64,000 nt of DNA from Microvirga lotononidis (GCF_034627025.1 NZ_CP141048.1:434001-498000); one strand, 5' to 3'. Numbered from the stretch's first letter, positions 48,472-62,712 are shown. Notes: a model not told the origin generated them from the sequence alone. Program-made: numbers and translations.

Positions 48472-48965
48472 CGCTCCCGTACTCCTGGTGAGGTGTTCAG
48501 CACTAACCTTGGCTCCATGACTCGGCTTCCCAATGCTTTCTTCAGGTCTCGGACCTTCGTGCGCGCCTCCTCCAAGTGCGCACGGAAGCGCTCGGGCTCC
48601 CAAATCTGGAACTTGTGACCAAGTCCGACGAACGTCACCGTATCGCCGATCCCGGCATGCACTTTTACCGTGTCCGTCAGGATGACACGCCCCTCCGGAT
48701 CGACCTTCAGAATTTCGCTTGTCCCGAACAACGCCGTCGACAGCTGATCCCGCTCGTCCGAATAGGGCGACAGCGTCGACAAGAACGCATCGATTTCGTT
48801 CAGAAGCGTGTTGCCGCCCGCGTCCAATGCCTGCGCGTCGAGCGCCGGATGGACGTAGAGCCCCTCGAATCCATCCTTGGCCAATACGGCCCGGAAGGAT
48901 GCCGGGATCGAGACGCGACCCTTCGAATCCAACTTGTTGGTGAAATTGGACACGAAGCGGTTCAT
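48468..48965 (-). CDS. mraZ: transcriptional regulator MraZ
   Basis: This 165-residue protein has two SpoVT/AbrB-like domains, each with a DXXXR-type motif: [19 protein letters not shown] near residue 10 and [19 protein letters not shown] near 90. MraZ rings bind tandem boxes before their own gene and repress the dcw cluster. Four 10-bp-spaced boxes overlap the promoter 150-185 bases upstream. Confidence 0.95.
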   Translation of the reverse strand: MNRFVSNFTNKLDSKGRVSIPASFRAVLAKDGFEGLYVHPALDAQALDAGGNTLLNEIDAFLSTLSPYSDERDQLSTALFGTSEILKVDPEGRVILTDTVKVHAGIGDTVTFVGLGHKFQIWEPERFRAHLEEARTKVRDLKKALGSRVMEPRLVLNTSPGVRER

Positions 48966-49110
48966 TGGCCGCAGCTCGCACGCTCCTGATTGTCAGCCCC
49001 CAGGCGGATCTCGCGGATCCACCACCCGCGGCCGGTGATGACGCTACTTCCCGAAACCGAACGTCAGCATTTCTTGAGTGCTTGACGCCCCCTTCGGAAG
49101 ACACCGTCGA

Positions 49111-49150
49111 CGGGATGGTTTGGGATAACATGGGAGAATATGGGCGTCAA
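49111..49150 (-). promoter_or_regulatory. dcw promoter overlapped by MraZ boxes
   Basis: On the minus strand a -35 TTGACG (49150-49145) and -10-like TATCCC (49127-49122) are 17 bases apart. On the plus strand CGGGA, TGGGA, TGGGA and TGGGC start at 49111, 49121, 49131 and 49141, a period of exactly 10 bases. MraZ is known to bind TGGGN repeats with five-base spacers. The boxes cover the -10, the spacer and the edge of the -35, as expected for autorepression. Confidence 0.75.
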
Positions 49151-49275
49151 CGGAACGGGGATGGGGCACACGCCTCGCGGCATGCATTCCCCATGAGACG
49201 CATTTACGGTTAATGAATCGTAAGCGACGCAACGGTTTGCGCCGCTTTCATGCAAATTTCGGCCTGTGGATAGAT

Positions 49276-49672
<397 letters not shown>

Positions 49673-49716
49673 AGGGGGATGTGGTGCAAAAGACGCCCCC
49701 GCGTCAAGGCCGAAGG

Positions 49717-50511
49717 TTACTCGGCCGCGGCGGTCAGCACCTTCACCTTCGCGCAATAGGCGCGCGAGGCGCTCGTCATGGTGGTCGTCCGGTGCCCGAA
49801 CTGATAGCGCAGGATCGTGCCGCAGGTGTCGCCGCCGGCGAGCTTGTAAGCCCTGGCGAGGTACTTCAGCCCGTAACGCAGATTGGTTTCCGCATCGAGA
49901 AGACCTGCGGCCGGCCCTTGGTAGCCGAGGGATTGCGCGGTGCGGACATTGATTTGCGTCAGCCCCAAATGCGCGCCGTTGCGCGCGCCTGCGTTGTAGC
50001 GGCTCTCGAGCCGCACGACCGCATCGGCGAGTTGGTACGGCAAACCATTTTCGGACGCGTAGCGCGCGATCAGCGGCTTGAGAGCACTGGCTTTGGCCGC
50101 ATCGGCCCGCCCGGAGCGGGAAAGCCCCGACAGATCGACCGGAAGCGCCGAGGTCTCCTCGACGCCGGCCTCCTCCTCGTCCGCGGCAGCCTTGGCGGCG
50201 ACGACCGGAGGCGCCTCGGAGACCTTCGCGGCTTTGGCCGCTTCCTTGGCCTTCTTGGCATCGCCCTTGGCCGCCTTGCCTGATTTTGCCGCCTTGGCGG
50301 CCTCGGCCGCCTCCTCCGCCTCGATGGCAGCCTGCTCTTCCTTGAGGGCGGCTTCGGCGGCCTTCTGCTCCTCGATCTGCGCGCGGACGAGTTCCTCGGC
50401 GTCCTGCGGCGAAATCAGGGTGTTTTCCGCTCGCGCCTGCGGCGCAAGACCAAGCGTAGCCAGGCTTATGATGACGGCCGCCACCGTTCTCAAATCACGC
50501 TGCCAAGTCAT
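49717..50511 (-). CDS. secreted lytic transglycosylase-like (SLT domain) protein
   Basis: This 264-residue protein has a signal peptide (VAAVIISLATLGLAPQARA), a long Ala/Lys/Glu-rich low-complexity segment (about residues 35-115) and a C-terminal SLT domain (IARYASENGLPYQLADAVVR, then LESRYNAGARNGAHLGLTQI) with the likely catalytic Glu in LESRYN and the conserved GLTQI. It probably cleaves peptidoglycan glycan strands in the periplasm. Start 50511 has GGAG upstream. It ends 45 bases before the rnpB 5' end. Confidence 0.82.
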   Translation of the reverse strand: MTWQRDLRTVAAVIISLATLGLAPQARAENTLISPQDAEELVRAQIEEQKAAEAALKEEQAAIEAEEAAEAAKAAKSGKAAKGDAKKAKEAAKAAKVSEAPPVVAAKAAADEEEAGVEETSALPVDLSGLSRSGRADAAKASALKPLIARYASENGLPYQLADAVVRLESRYNAGARNGAHLGLTQINVRTAQSLGYQGPAAGLLDAETNLRYGLKYLARAYKLAGGDTCGTILRYQFGHRTTTMTSASRAYCAKVKVLTAAAE

Positions 50512-50749
50512 ATGCAAACTCCAGACGGCATAGGCCGTAGAGCGGCGGTGGGTGGTGGCGAAATAAGGCAAAGTTGTGACTCGGCAAGTCGCAATCATGT
50601 CCACGCAATGCTTAAGCTAGACGCTCCAGTCCGATGAAATCGAGGCTGGACAAGGCAGAAATAGCCTGAGAGCGACGCGAAAAATTATTCGTTCCTCTTA
50701 CGCGCAGGAAACGCCGTTCGCTGCAAATAAGGCAGCTTCACGAATCAAA

Positions 50750-50767
50750 GATACGAAATTACGTATC
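50750..50767 (+). promoter_or_regulatory. inverted repeat upstream of first glycine-zipper gene
   Basis: GATACG (50750-50755) and CGTATC (50762-50767) are perfect arms around AAATTA, 35 bases before the ATG at 50802. This could be an operator or part of the promoter; no regulator is named by context. Confidence 0.3.
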
Positions 50768-50801
50768 GATATCCTGGGCCTGTCATCCAGAGGGAATATC
50801 G

Positions 50802-51185
50802 ATGAAGACCATAATCATAGCAGCCGGCGCTGCAGCGCTCGTCCTTTCGTTGACCGCCTGCAACACGCCGGGAGAACGCGCGCTCGGCGGAGGCGCCATC
50901 GGGGGTCTCGCCGGAGCGGCCATCGGCGGCCTGGCGACCGGGCATGCGAGCGGCGCTCTTGCCGGCGCGGCGATCGGCGCCGCCGGCGGCGCCGTGGTCG
51001 GGGCCGCGTCCACGCCCGAACCCGAGCCCGTCTACGTCCAAGAGCCTGTGCCGGCAGCGCCGATCCGCAGCGGAATGCCTCCATCCGGCCAAGGCCGGGT
51101 TGACCAAGGCAACCGCGCCTGGTCGCCCAAGGACTGCAAGTACGGTACCATGGTGCACCACGGTTCCGTGGTTTGTTCCCCTTGA
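50802..51185 (+). CDS. glycine-zipper lipoprotein, copy 1
   Basis: This 127-residue protein has a lipoprotein signal (MKTIIIAAGAAALVLSLTAC, lipidated Cys at residue 20) and a glycine zipper with repeated GGxxGxxxG spacing (GGGAIGGLAGAAIGG, GALAGAAIGAAGGAVVG), then a Pro/Glu-rich stretch and a Cys-containing C-terminus (DCKYGTMVHHGSVVCSP). Glycine-zipper envelope proteins associate with membranes and peptidoglycan; the precise role is unknown. A close paralog follows. Confidence 0.75.
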   Translation: MKTIIIAAGAAALVLSLTACNTPGERALGGGAIGGLAGAAIGGLATGHASGALAGAAIGAAGGAVVGAASTPEPEPVYVQEPVPAAPIRSGMPPSGQGRVDQGNRAWSPKDCKYGTMVHHGSVVCSP

Positions 51186-51288
51186 CTCCCCATGGAACCG
51201 ATCGGCTAGGAAACAGTTGGCAGTAAGGCTAAGCTAACTTGCTCAAGCTTTCTCCAATTTGTCTGTCGCTGACCAAGAGGACACGTCC

Positions 51289-51567
51289 ATGAAGAAAATC
51301 ATCACCGCTGTCGCCGCGGGTGCTCTCACCCTCTCGATCGCCGCCTGCAACACGCCGGGCGAACGCGCCGTCGGTGGTGCCGCAGTGGGCGGCCTTGCCG
51401 GTGCGGCCATCGGCGGTGCTGCCACGGGTCGTGGAAGCGGCGCTCTGGCGGGCGCGGCCATCGGTGCTGCCGGCGGTGCCATCGTGGGTGCGGCGACGGC
51501 TCCCGGCCGTCCGGCTTGCCCCTACGGCACGTACCAGGACGTCTACGGCAACGTTTACTGCCGCTGA
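51289..51567 (+). CDS. glycine-zipper lipoprotein, copy 2
   Basis: This 92-residue protein is a paralog of the preceding gene: signal MKKIITAVAAGALTLSIAAC, identical NTPGERA after the Cys, the same GGLAGAAIGG and GALAGAAIGAAGGA blocks, and a short C-terminus (CPYGTYQDVYGNVYCR). AGAGGA precedes ATG 51289. The linker of copy 1 is absent. A strong terminator follows at 51592. Confidence 0.75.
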   Translation: MKKIITAVAAGALTLSIAACNTPGERAVGGAAVGGLAGAAIGGAATGRGSGALAGAAIGAAGGAIVGAATAPGRPACPYGTYQDVYGNVYCR

Positions 51568-51591
51568 TCGCGCATCACAGACCGAATTTGA

Positions 51592-51623
51592 GGGGCCGGG
51601 ACATTCCCGGCCCCTTTTCTTTT
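51592..51623 (+). terminator. intrinsic terminator
   Basis: GGGGCCGGGA pairs with TCCCGGCCCC around CAT, a ten-base-pair stem, followed by TTTTCTTTT. It ends the glycine-zipper transcript and separates it from the J-domain gene 32 bases on. Confidence 0.9.
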
Positions 51624-51654
51624 GCCCGCACTTGAGATTACGACTGAACGTAAG

Positions 51655-52380
51655 ATGATTCAGTCGATTTGGGGTAAGCTGGGTGGCGCCGGCATCGGAC
51701 TCGCGTTGGGCGGGCCGATCGGCGCCCTCCTGGGTGGCGTCGCCGGCCACGTTCTCATTGACCGCGAAGGTGCTCTCTTCGGGAAGCCGCCCCGCGACGT
51801 GCTCTTCACCATGGGTCTCGTGGCCCTCGCGGCCAAGATGGCGAAGGCCGATGGCGTCGTGGTCGACGTGGAGGTCCGGGCCTTCGAGCAGATCGTCGAC
51901 GTTCCGGAAAGCGAGCACGACAAGGTGGAGCGCCTGTTCAACCTCGCCATCCAGACCACGGACGGCTTCGAGGCCTATGCCCGCCAGATCGGCGATGCCT
52001 TCAAGGACGAGCCCGCCCTGCTCGAGGACGTGCTCGACGGCCTGTTCCACATCGCCAAGGCGGACGAAGCCATCCACGAGGCGGAATACGCCTACCTCAA
52101 AGACGTGGCGACGATCTTCGCCTTTTCCGATCAGGATTTCGCGCGCATCGCCGCCCGCCACGTGCTGCGCGCCGACGATCCCTATCTCATTCTTCAGGCG
52201 GACCGGAGCATGAGCGACGAGGAGCTGAAGCGGCATTATCGCCGGCTCGTGGCCGAGAACCATCCCGACCGGGAGATCGCCCGCGGCCTGCCCCCCGAGG
52301 CCGTCAAGATCGCGACCGAGCGCGTAGCCGCCATCAACGCCGCCTGGGAAAGCATCGCGGCCGAGCGGAACATCAGGTGA
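51655..52380 (+). CDS. TerB-like / DnaJ-domain protein (DjlA-like)
   Basis: This 241-residue protein has a short glycine-rich hydrophobic N-terminus (GGAGIGLALGGPIGALLGGVAG), a TerB-like helical domain (residues 50-175; MAKADGVVVDVEVRAFEQI, HIAKADEAIHEAEYAYL) and a C-terminal J domain with the HPD motif (LKRHYRRLVAENHPDRE) that stimulates DnaK. The layout matches DjlA, a membrane-anchored co-chaperone linked to envelope stress. It is followed after four bases by the amidase gene, so the two are probably co-translated. Confidence 0.85.
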   Translation: MIQSIWGKLGGAGIGLALGGPIGALLGGVAGHVLIDREGALFGKPPRDVLFTMGLVALAAKMAKADGVVVDVEVRAFEQIVDVPESEHDKVERLFNLAIQTTDGFEAYARQIGDAFKDEPALLEDVLDGLFHIAKADEAIHEAEYAYLKDVATIFAFSDQDFARIAARHVLRADDPYLILQADRSMSDEELKRHYRRLVAENHPDREIARGLPPEAVKIATERVAAINAAWESIAAERNIR

Positions 52381-52384
52381 CCGC

Positions 52385-53152
52385 ATGAGCGCTCTTTCCC
52401 CGGAAAGCCCGATCGCCAGCAAGGTGTTTCCGTCGCCCAACCATGGGGAGCGCAAGGACGCGCAGCGCCCCAGCATGGTCATTCTCCACTACACGGGGAT
52501 GCCGGACGAGGGCGAGGCCCTGCAATGGCTGTGCAATCCCGTATCCCAGGTCTCCGCCCATTATTTCGTGTTCGGCGACGGGCGCGTGCTCCAGCTCGTT
52601 CCGGAGATGCGCCGGGCCTGGCATGCGGGCCTCTCCTCCTGGGACGGCGTGACCGACATCAATTCCTGCTCGATCGGCATCGAGATCGCCAATCCCGGAC
52701 ACCCGGGCGGCCTGCCTCCGTTCCCCGATGCGCAGATCGAAAGCGTCGCCGCTCTGACGAAGGACATCGTCACCCGCTGGCGCATCCCCCAGACGCGGGT
52801 GCTCGGGCATTCCGACGTCGCGCCCGGCCGCAAGGTCGATCCGGGCGAGCTTTTCCCCTGGCGGCGCCTGCACGAGGCGGGGGTAGGCCATTGGGTCGCA
52901 CCGTCGGCCACGAGCGATGGCCGCTTCTTCTCGCGCGGCGACCAGGGCATGCCGATCGAAGCCTTGCAGGCGATGCTCGCCATGTACGGCTACAGCGTGA
53001 GGATCAACGGCGTCTTCGACGAGGACACGGAGAAGGTCGTCGCCGCTTTCCAGCGCCATTTCCGGCCCGAGCGCGTCGACGGCGTCGCGGACGCCTCGAC
53101 CATCATGACCCTGCGCAACCTGATCGCCACCCGGCCGCAGGTTGCCGCATGA
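52385..53152 (+). CDS. N-acetylmuramoyl-L-alanine amidase, AmiD/AmpD type with peptidoglycan-binding domain
   Basis: This 255-residue protein has an Amidase_2 domain with zinc ligands in MVILHYTGMP and VLGHSDVAPGRKVDPG, and a C-terminal peptidoglycan-binding fold (GMPIEALQAMLAMYGY, VVAAFQRHFRPERVDG). It removes the stem peptide from muramic acid. No signal peptide is visible, so it could act in the cytoplasm like AmpD on recycled anhydro-muropeptides; AmiD relatives are periplasmic lipoproteins. Confidence 0.88.
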   Translation: MSALSPESPIASKVFPSPNHGERKDAQRPSMVILHYTGMPDEGEALQWLCNPVSQVSAHYFVFGDGRVLQLVPEMRRAWHAGLSSWDGVTDINSCSIGIEIANPGHPGGLPPFPDAQIESVAALTKDIVTRWRIPQTRVLGHSDVAPGRKVDPGELFPWRRLHEAGVGHWVAPSATSDGRFFSRGDQGMPIEALQAMLAMYGYSVRINGVFDEDTEKVVAAFQRHFRPERVDGVADASTIMTLRNLIATRPQVAA

Positions 53153-53233
53153 CGAAGAGTTAACTCGTCACGCCCCGGGAAATCGGCCACAATCCGCCAT
53201 CATGATATTTCGTAGGGCGGAGAGGATTTTTCT

Positions 53234-54670
53234 GTGCGTCGCGTCTGGTTGTGGTTGATCGGCATCGTGCTCGTGGCGGGCGTGCTCGGTTTCGTGCTGT
53301 GGAAGCCCACGGGGAGCAGCGCGTCCGATCAGGCCTATCGCCTCGGCGTGGTGGATCGCGGCGCCATCACGGCGAGCGTCCGCGCCACCGGCACGCTCAA
53401 TCCCGTCACGACCGTGCTCGTAGGCTCCCAGCTCTCGGGCCAGGTGGTCGAGATCCTGGCCGACTACAACACGCCCGTGAAGGAAGGCCAGGTCGTCGCC
53501 CGCCTCTATGCGGAGCAGATCAAGTCGCGCCGCGACGCGGCCCTTGCGGATCTCGCCCAGGCAAGGGCGGATCTCGACACCAAGCGCGCCCAGATCGACA
53601 AGGCGCAATCGGCGCTGCAGCGGTCCGAGGCGCAGGCGAACGACCTCGCCGCGCAGCGCGACCGGGCGCGCGCCCAGCTCACGGAGGCCCAGCGCAACCT
53701 CGACCGGCAGCGGGAGCTGACCACCCGCGCGGTGGGGACACAGACGGCTCTCGAGCAGGCCGGAACGCAGCTCGACGTCCAGAAGGCGAATCTCGCCTCG
53801 GCGGAGGCGCAGATCGCGTCGAACAAGGCGGAGACCGACGGGCTCAAGGCCGACCTCGCGCTGGCCGAGGCGAACCTGAAATCGGCAGAGGCGATGATCC
53901 TGCAGCGGCAGGCGAAGCTGAAGGATATCGAGATCGATCTCGCGCGCACCGACATCAAGTCCCCGGTCGACGGCGTCGTGATCCAGCGCGACATCGAGCT
54001 CGGCCAGACCGTCGCGGCCTCGCTCTCCGCCCCCACCCTGTTCACCATCGCGCAGGACCTGAGGGAGATCGACATCTACGCCAATATCGACGAGGCGGAT
54101 GTGGGACGTCTCAAGGACGGGCAGAAGGTGAGCTTCACCGTCAACGCCTATCCGAACCGCACCTTCGAGGGCATTGTGCGCATGGTGCGCCTGTCCGCCC
54201 AGACGGTGCAGAACGTGGTAACCTACACGGCCGTCATCGGCGTGAGGAACAGAGACCAGGCCCTTCTCCCCGGCATGACGGCGAACCTCCAGATCGTCAC
54301 GGACGAGCGCGAGGACGTGCTGCGCGTGCCGAACGCGGCCCTGCGCTACCGGCCGCCCGTCTCCGTCGTGTCGAGCGGCTCGGCGAATGCCGCGCAGGAC
54401 GGCCAGCCTCGGCGGCGCGCAGGCGGCCGCGATGCGCAGATGCAGACGGACGAAGGCACGAGCGGACGCATCTACCGCGTCGGGCAGGACGGCAATCCCC
54501 AAGTCGTGCATGTCCGCCTCGGCGCGACCGACGGGTCCTATACGGAGATCCTGCGCGGCGATGTGCCGGAAGGGGCGGCGGTGATCGTCGGCGCCCAGCG
54601 CGCAGGCGCGGGCGACGATGCCGGAGCCTCGTCCACCGGGCGACGCCCGCGCCCGCCGCGCATGTTCTAG
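53234..54670 (+). CDS. macA: MacA-like periplasmic adaptor (membrane fusion protein)
   Basis: This 478-residue protein begins with one membrane helix ([20 protein letters not shown]), a biotinyl-lipoyl-like half motif ([20 protein letters not shown]), a long coiled-coil hairpin (about residues 95-225, [16 protein letters not shown] to [12 protein letters not shown]) and beta-barrel and membrane-proximal domains. It should link the ABC exporter downstream to an outer-membrane channel. The start is GTG at 53234. Substrate unknown; macrolides, peptides or haem precursors are possible. Confidence 0.87.
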   Translation: MRRVWLWLIGIVLVAGVLGFVLWKPTGSSASDQAYRLGVVDRGAITASVRATGTLNPVTTVLVGSQLSGQVVEILADYNTPVKEGQVVARLYAEQIKSRRDAALADLAQARADLDTKRAQIDKAQSALQRSEAQANDLAAQRDRARAQLTEAQRNLDRQRELTTRAVGTQTALEQAGTQLDVQKANLASAEAQIASNKAETDGLKADLALAEANLKSAEAMILQRQAKLKDIEIDLARTDIKSPVDGVVIQRDIELGQTVAASLSAPTLFTIAQDLREIDIYANIDEADVGRLKDGQKVSFTVNAYPNRTFEGIVRMVRLSAQTVQNVVTYTAVIGVRNRDQALLPGMTANLQIVTDEREDVLRVPNAALRYRPPVSVVSSGSANAAQDGQPRRRAGGRDAQMQTDEGTSGRIYRVGQDGNPQVVHVRLGATDGSYTEILRGDVPEGAAVIVGAQRAGAGDDAGASSTGRRPRPPRMF

Positions 54671-54680
54671 GGGGCGCACC

Positions 54681-55399
54681 ATGCCTCTCATCGAAACGCA
54701 CGAACTCAGGCGGGTCTACGATCTCGACGCGGGCCGCGTCGTCGCCCTCGACGCCGTTTCGCTCGATATCGAGAAGGGCGATTTCGCCGCCGTGATGGGA
54801 CCGTCCGGCTCGGGAAAATCGACCTTCATGAATCTCATCGGCTGCCTCGACAAGCCGACCAGCGGCCGGTACCGGCTGGCCGGCACGGCCGTCGAGAGCC
54901 TCGACGCGAACGGCCTTGCGCGCCTGCGCAACCGCGAGATCGGTTTCGTCTTCCAGCAGTTCAACCTGCTGCCGCGCGTCGATGCGCTCGGCAATGTCGA
55001 GCTGCCCATGGTCTATGCGGGTTTCGACCGCAGGACGCGCCGCGAGCGGGCCCTGCACGCGCTCGACCGCGTCGGTCTCGCCAAGCGCGCCCATCACCGG
55101 CCGATGCAATTGTCGGGCGGACAGCAGCAGCGCGTCGCCATCGCGCGGGCGCTCGTCAACAGCCCGAGCCTGCTCCTCGCCGACGAGCCCACCGGGGCGC
55201 TGGACAGCCGCACGGCGAACGAGATCATGGCCCTGTTTCAGGAGCTCAACCGCGAGGGCGTCACCATCGTGCTGGTCACGCACGATGCGGAGGTCGGCCG
55301 CCACGCGCACCGCCTCGTTCGGTTCCGGGACGGCCACGTGACCGAGGACCGGCGCCAGATCCCGGTCGATGCGCGCGCCCTTGCCAGGGAGGCCGCGGA

Positions 55400-55403
<4 letters not shown>
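54681..55403 (+). CDS. MacB-type ABC exporter ATP-binding subunit
   Basis: This 240-residue ATPase has Walker [13 protein letters not shown] near residue 41, Q-loop [12 protein letters not shown], signature [15 protein letters not shown], Walker [13 protein letters not shown] and the switch His in VTHDAEVG. It corresponds to the N-terminal half of E. coli MacB, here a separate protein as in LolD-type systems. ATG 54681 was chosen over an upstream frame that overlaps macA. The permease overlaps it by ATGA. Confidence 0.92.
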
Positions 55404-56632
<1,229 letters not shown>

Positions 56633-56638
56633 CCCTCC

Positions 56639-56720
56639 ATCGTCATCTCCGCGAAGGCGGGGATCCTGACCAGGATGCGGCTCGAACTCCCTCTCCCTGA
56701 GGGAGAGGTATAACCCGCGC
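56639..56720. repeat. REP-like intergenic palindromes
   Basis: Two short palindromic words lie between the convergent macB and metH genes: CTCCGCGAAGGCGGGGATCC (56649-56668), the form of a very common proteobacterial extragenic repeat, and CTCTCCCTGAGGGAGAG near 56691-56707. Both may act as weak bidirectional terminators. Confidence 0.5.
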
Positions 56721-56780
56721 CGCACTCGTTCAGCGTCTCTGGATCTCGCTCAACGCGTCCGAGACATCAGTAAAGCGAGA

Positions 56781-60536
<3,756 letters not shown>

Positions 60537-60607
60537 TCGTTCTGTTCTCTTTTCACCGCGGTCGGACGGGCGCCGGCCGATGAAATTATTCGACATTACA
60601 AAAGTGA

Positions 60608-60628
60608 ATGCCCGGCTCGGCCGGGCAT
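60608..60628 (-). terminator. hairpin between metF and metH
   Basis: ATGCCCGGC and GCCGGGCAT form a perfect nine-base-pair stem with a three-base loop. On the minus strand CACTTTTGT follows, a short U-tract. It lies eight bases beyond the metF stop and before metH, so it may partly stop transcription and set the metF:metH ratio. Confidence 0.5.
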
Positions 60629-60636
60629 CGGGATCG

Positions 60637-61542
60637 TCAGGCGGCCGCCTTCACGCTCTGTTCGCGCAGGCCGAGCAGATGGCAGATGGCATAGACCAGA
60701 TCCGCGCGGTTCATGGTGTAGAAATGGAACTCGCTCACGCCGCGATCGAGCAGATCGAAGACCTGCTCGGCGGCGACGGCGGCGGCGATGAGTTTTCGCG
60801 TCTCCACGTCGTTCTCTAGGCCCTCGAAGCGCGCGGCGAGCCAGCCCGGAACGCTGGCGCCGGTCTTGGAGGCGAAGTTCGCGGTCTGCTTGAAGTTCTG
60901 CACCGGCACGATGCCGGGAACGATCGGGATGTCGATGCCCCGCGCGCGGACGCGGTCGAGATAGCGGAAGTACAGGTCGTTGTCGAAGAAGAACTGGGTG
61001 ATGGCGCGGTCCGCGCCGCAATCGACCTTGCTCTTCAGGGCATCGATGTCCGCATCGAGCGAAGCGGCCTCGGGGTGCTTTTCCGGATAGGCGGAAACCG
61101 ACACCTCGAAATCGCCGATGGCCTTGATGCCGGCGACGAGATCGCATGTCTGCCGGTAGCCGCCGGGGTGCGGCTCATAGGCCGTCCCGATGCCGCCGAC
61201 CGGATCGCCGCGCAGGGCCACGATGTGGCGCACGCCTGCGTCCCAATAGGAGCGGACGACGTCGTTCACCTCCTCCTTCGTCGCGGCCACGCAGGTGAGA
61301 TGCGCGGCAGGCTTGAGAGGGGTTTCCTTCAGGATGCGGGACACCGTGGCATGGGTGCGCTCGCGCGTGGAGCCGCCGGCGCCATAGGTCACGGAGACGA
61401 AGTGCGGATGAAGAGGAGCCAGACGCTGGATGGACGACCAGAGCGTCGTCTCCATCTCCGGCGTCTTCGGCGGAAAGAACTCGAACGAGACCTTGATGGG
61501 AGAGGCGTTCTGCCGGCTGGGGCGCAGGGCGAGCGGGGACAT
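60637..61542 (-). CDS. metF: 5,10-methylenetetrahydrofolate reductase MetF
   Basis: This 301-residue FAD enzyme makes 5-methyltetrahydrofolate, the methyl donor for MetH. Marks are [18 protein letters not shown] with the catalytic Glu, [28 protein letters not shown], and [20 protein letters not shown] with [12 protein letters not shown]. Its ATG shares one base with the TGA of the regulator-methyltransferase gene. Confidence 0.95.
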   Translation of the reverse strand: MSPLALRPSRQNASPIKVSFEFFPPKTPEMETTLWSSIQRLAPLHPHFVSVTYGAGGSTRERTHATVSRILKETPLKPAAHLTCVAATKEEVNDVVRSYWDAGVRHIVALRGDPVGGIGTAYEPHPGGYRQTCDLVAGIKAIGDFEVSVSAYPEKHPEAASLDADIDALKSKVDCGADRAITQFFFDNDLYFRYLDRVRARGIDIPIVPGIVPVQNFKQTANFASKTGASVPGWLAARFEGLENDVETRKLIAAAVAAEQVFDLLDRGVSEFHFYTMNRADLVYAICHLLGLREQSVKAAA

Positions 61543-62561
61543 CAGGCGACCTCTCTGTCGGGTTCACTCAAAGGCCAATCCGTCACCACGCGGCGATCCT
61601 GGCCGAGCCAAAGGGATACGGTCAATTGCTCGTCGCCTTTTGCCGGCGGAGCGATCTCCCGGTTGAGGGTGCAGTCGAGGCCCGCCTCGTCGAGCCATCC
61701 GGCGACCTGGGCGGGCGCGAAACCGAGACGGCGATGGGCCTGGGCTTCGCGGAGGAATTCGAGGTTATGCGGGGCGAAATCGACCACCAGGATCCGCCCG
61801 CCCGGCGCCACGAGGCGGGCCGCCTCGCGGATCGCCCGCGCCGGATCGTCCAGGTAGTGCAGCACCTGGTGAATCACCACGAGGTCGAACGTGTCGCGCG
61901 GGAACGGAGGCGCATAGATGTCCCCCTGGCGCAGCTCGATACCGCGCAGGCCCGCCTTCTCGAGATTGGCCCTCGCCACCGAGAGCATCGCGTGGCTGGC
62001 ATCGAGCCCGACCGTGCGGTTGGCTCTCGGAGCCAGCAGTTGCAGCATCCGCCCGGTGCCGGTGCCGAGATCGACGAGATTGCGGATCCTGGCCGACCCT
62101 AAGGCCTCCAGAACAGCAGCCTCGACCACGGTCTCGGGGGCATGCAGGGAGCGGATGCGATCCCAGTCCGGCGCCAGGCGGGAGAAGAAGGCCTGGGCGG
62201 CCTGCGAGCGCTGGGCCCGCACGCCGTCGAGGCGGGTCCGGTCCTCCAAAAGCTGCGGATCGGACCGGTCGAGGCTCTCCAGGGTCGGGCGGATGATCCG
62301 GAGGGCAATGCCCCGGTCGGTGAGCCGGAAGAAGGCCCAGGCCCCCTCCCGGTGCCGCTCCACGAGGCCGGCCTCGACCAGAAGCTTCAGGTGACGGGAG
62401 ATTCGCGGCTGGGACTGCCCGAGGATGTCCGTGAGATCGGAGACCGAGAGCTCACCTTCGGTCAGCAACGCGAGGATGCGCAGGCGCGTCTCCTCGGCGG
62501 CTGCCCGAAGGACATCCAGGGTCAGGTCCAGCGATGGGGACGGATGGTCCGACACGGCCAA
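61542..62561 (-). CDS. ArsR-type regulator fused to SAM methyltransferase (SahR-like)
   Basis: This 339-residue protein has an N-terminal ArsR winged helix (LRILALLTEGELSVSDLTDI, then SQPRISRHLKLLVEAGLVER) and a C-terminal methyltransferase domain (LVDLGTGTGRMLQLLAPRAN, DLVVIHQVLHYLDDPARAI). SahR regulators with this layout sense S-adenosylhomocysteine and control methionine-cycle genes in Proteobacteria. Here it is translationally linked to metF and metH, fitting that role. The start is TTG at 62561 or GTG at 62555. An AT-rich imperfect palindrome overlaps its promoter. Confidence 0.85.
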   Translation of the reverse strand: MAVSDHPSPSLDLTLDVLRAAAEETRLRILALLTEGELSVSDLTDILGQSQPRISRHLKLLVEAGLVERHREGAWAFFRLTDRGIALRIIRPTLESLDRSDPQLLEDRTRLDGVRAQRSQAAQAFFSRLAPDWDRIRSLHAPETVVEAAVLEALGSARIRNLVDLGTGTGRMLQLLAPRANRTVGLDASHAMLSVARANLEKAGLRGIELRQGDIYAPPFPRDTFDLVVIHQVLHYLDDPARAIREAARLVAPGGRILVVDFAPHNLEFLREAQAHRRLGFAPAQVAGWLDEAGLDCTLNREIAPPAKGDEQLTVSLWLGQDRRVVTDWPLSEPDREVA

Positions 62562-62572
62562 AACTCGCTCTT

Positions 62573-62594
62573 ACATATAAAGATATATTTATGT
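62573..62594 (-). promoter_or_regulatory. AT-rich imperfect palindrome, candidate SahR operator
   Basis: ACATA at 62573-62577 and TATGT at 62590-62594 are inverted ends around an all-A/T centre broken by one G. It is the only such AT block nearby and begins 12 bases upstream of the regulator start codon, where autoregulation of the sahR-like gene, metF and metH would be set. Confidence 0.5.
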
Positions 62595-62712
62595 CTATTT
62601 TAACGAGAGAGCAAGCGAATGGTTGGGCCCGGCCGTCTGATAGGAGATGCCATTCTCCTCTCGACGAAATGGCCGATTGGCGTGGGTGTGACAGGGGCCT
62701 TTGCCAGGAGAT

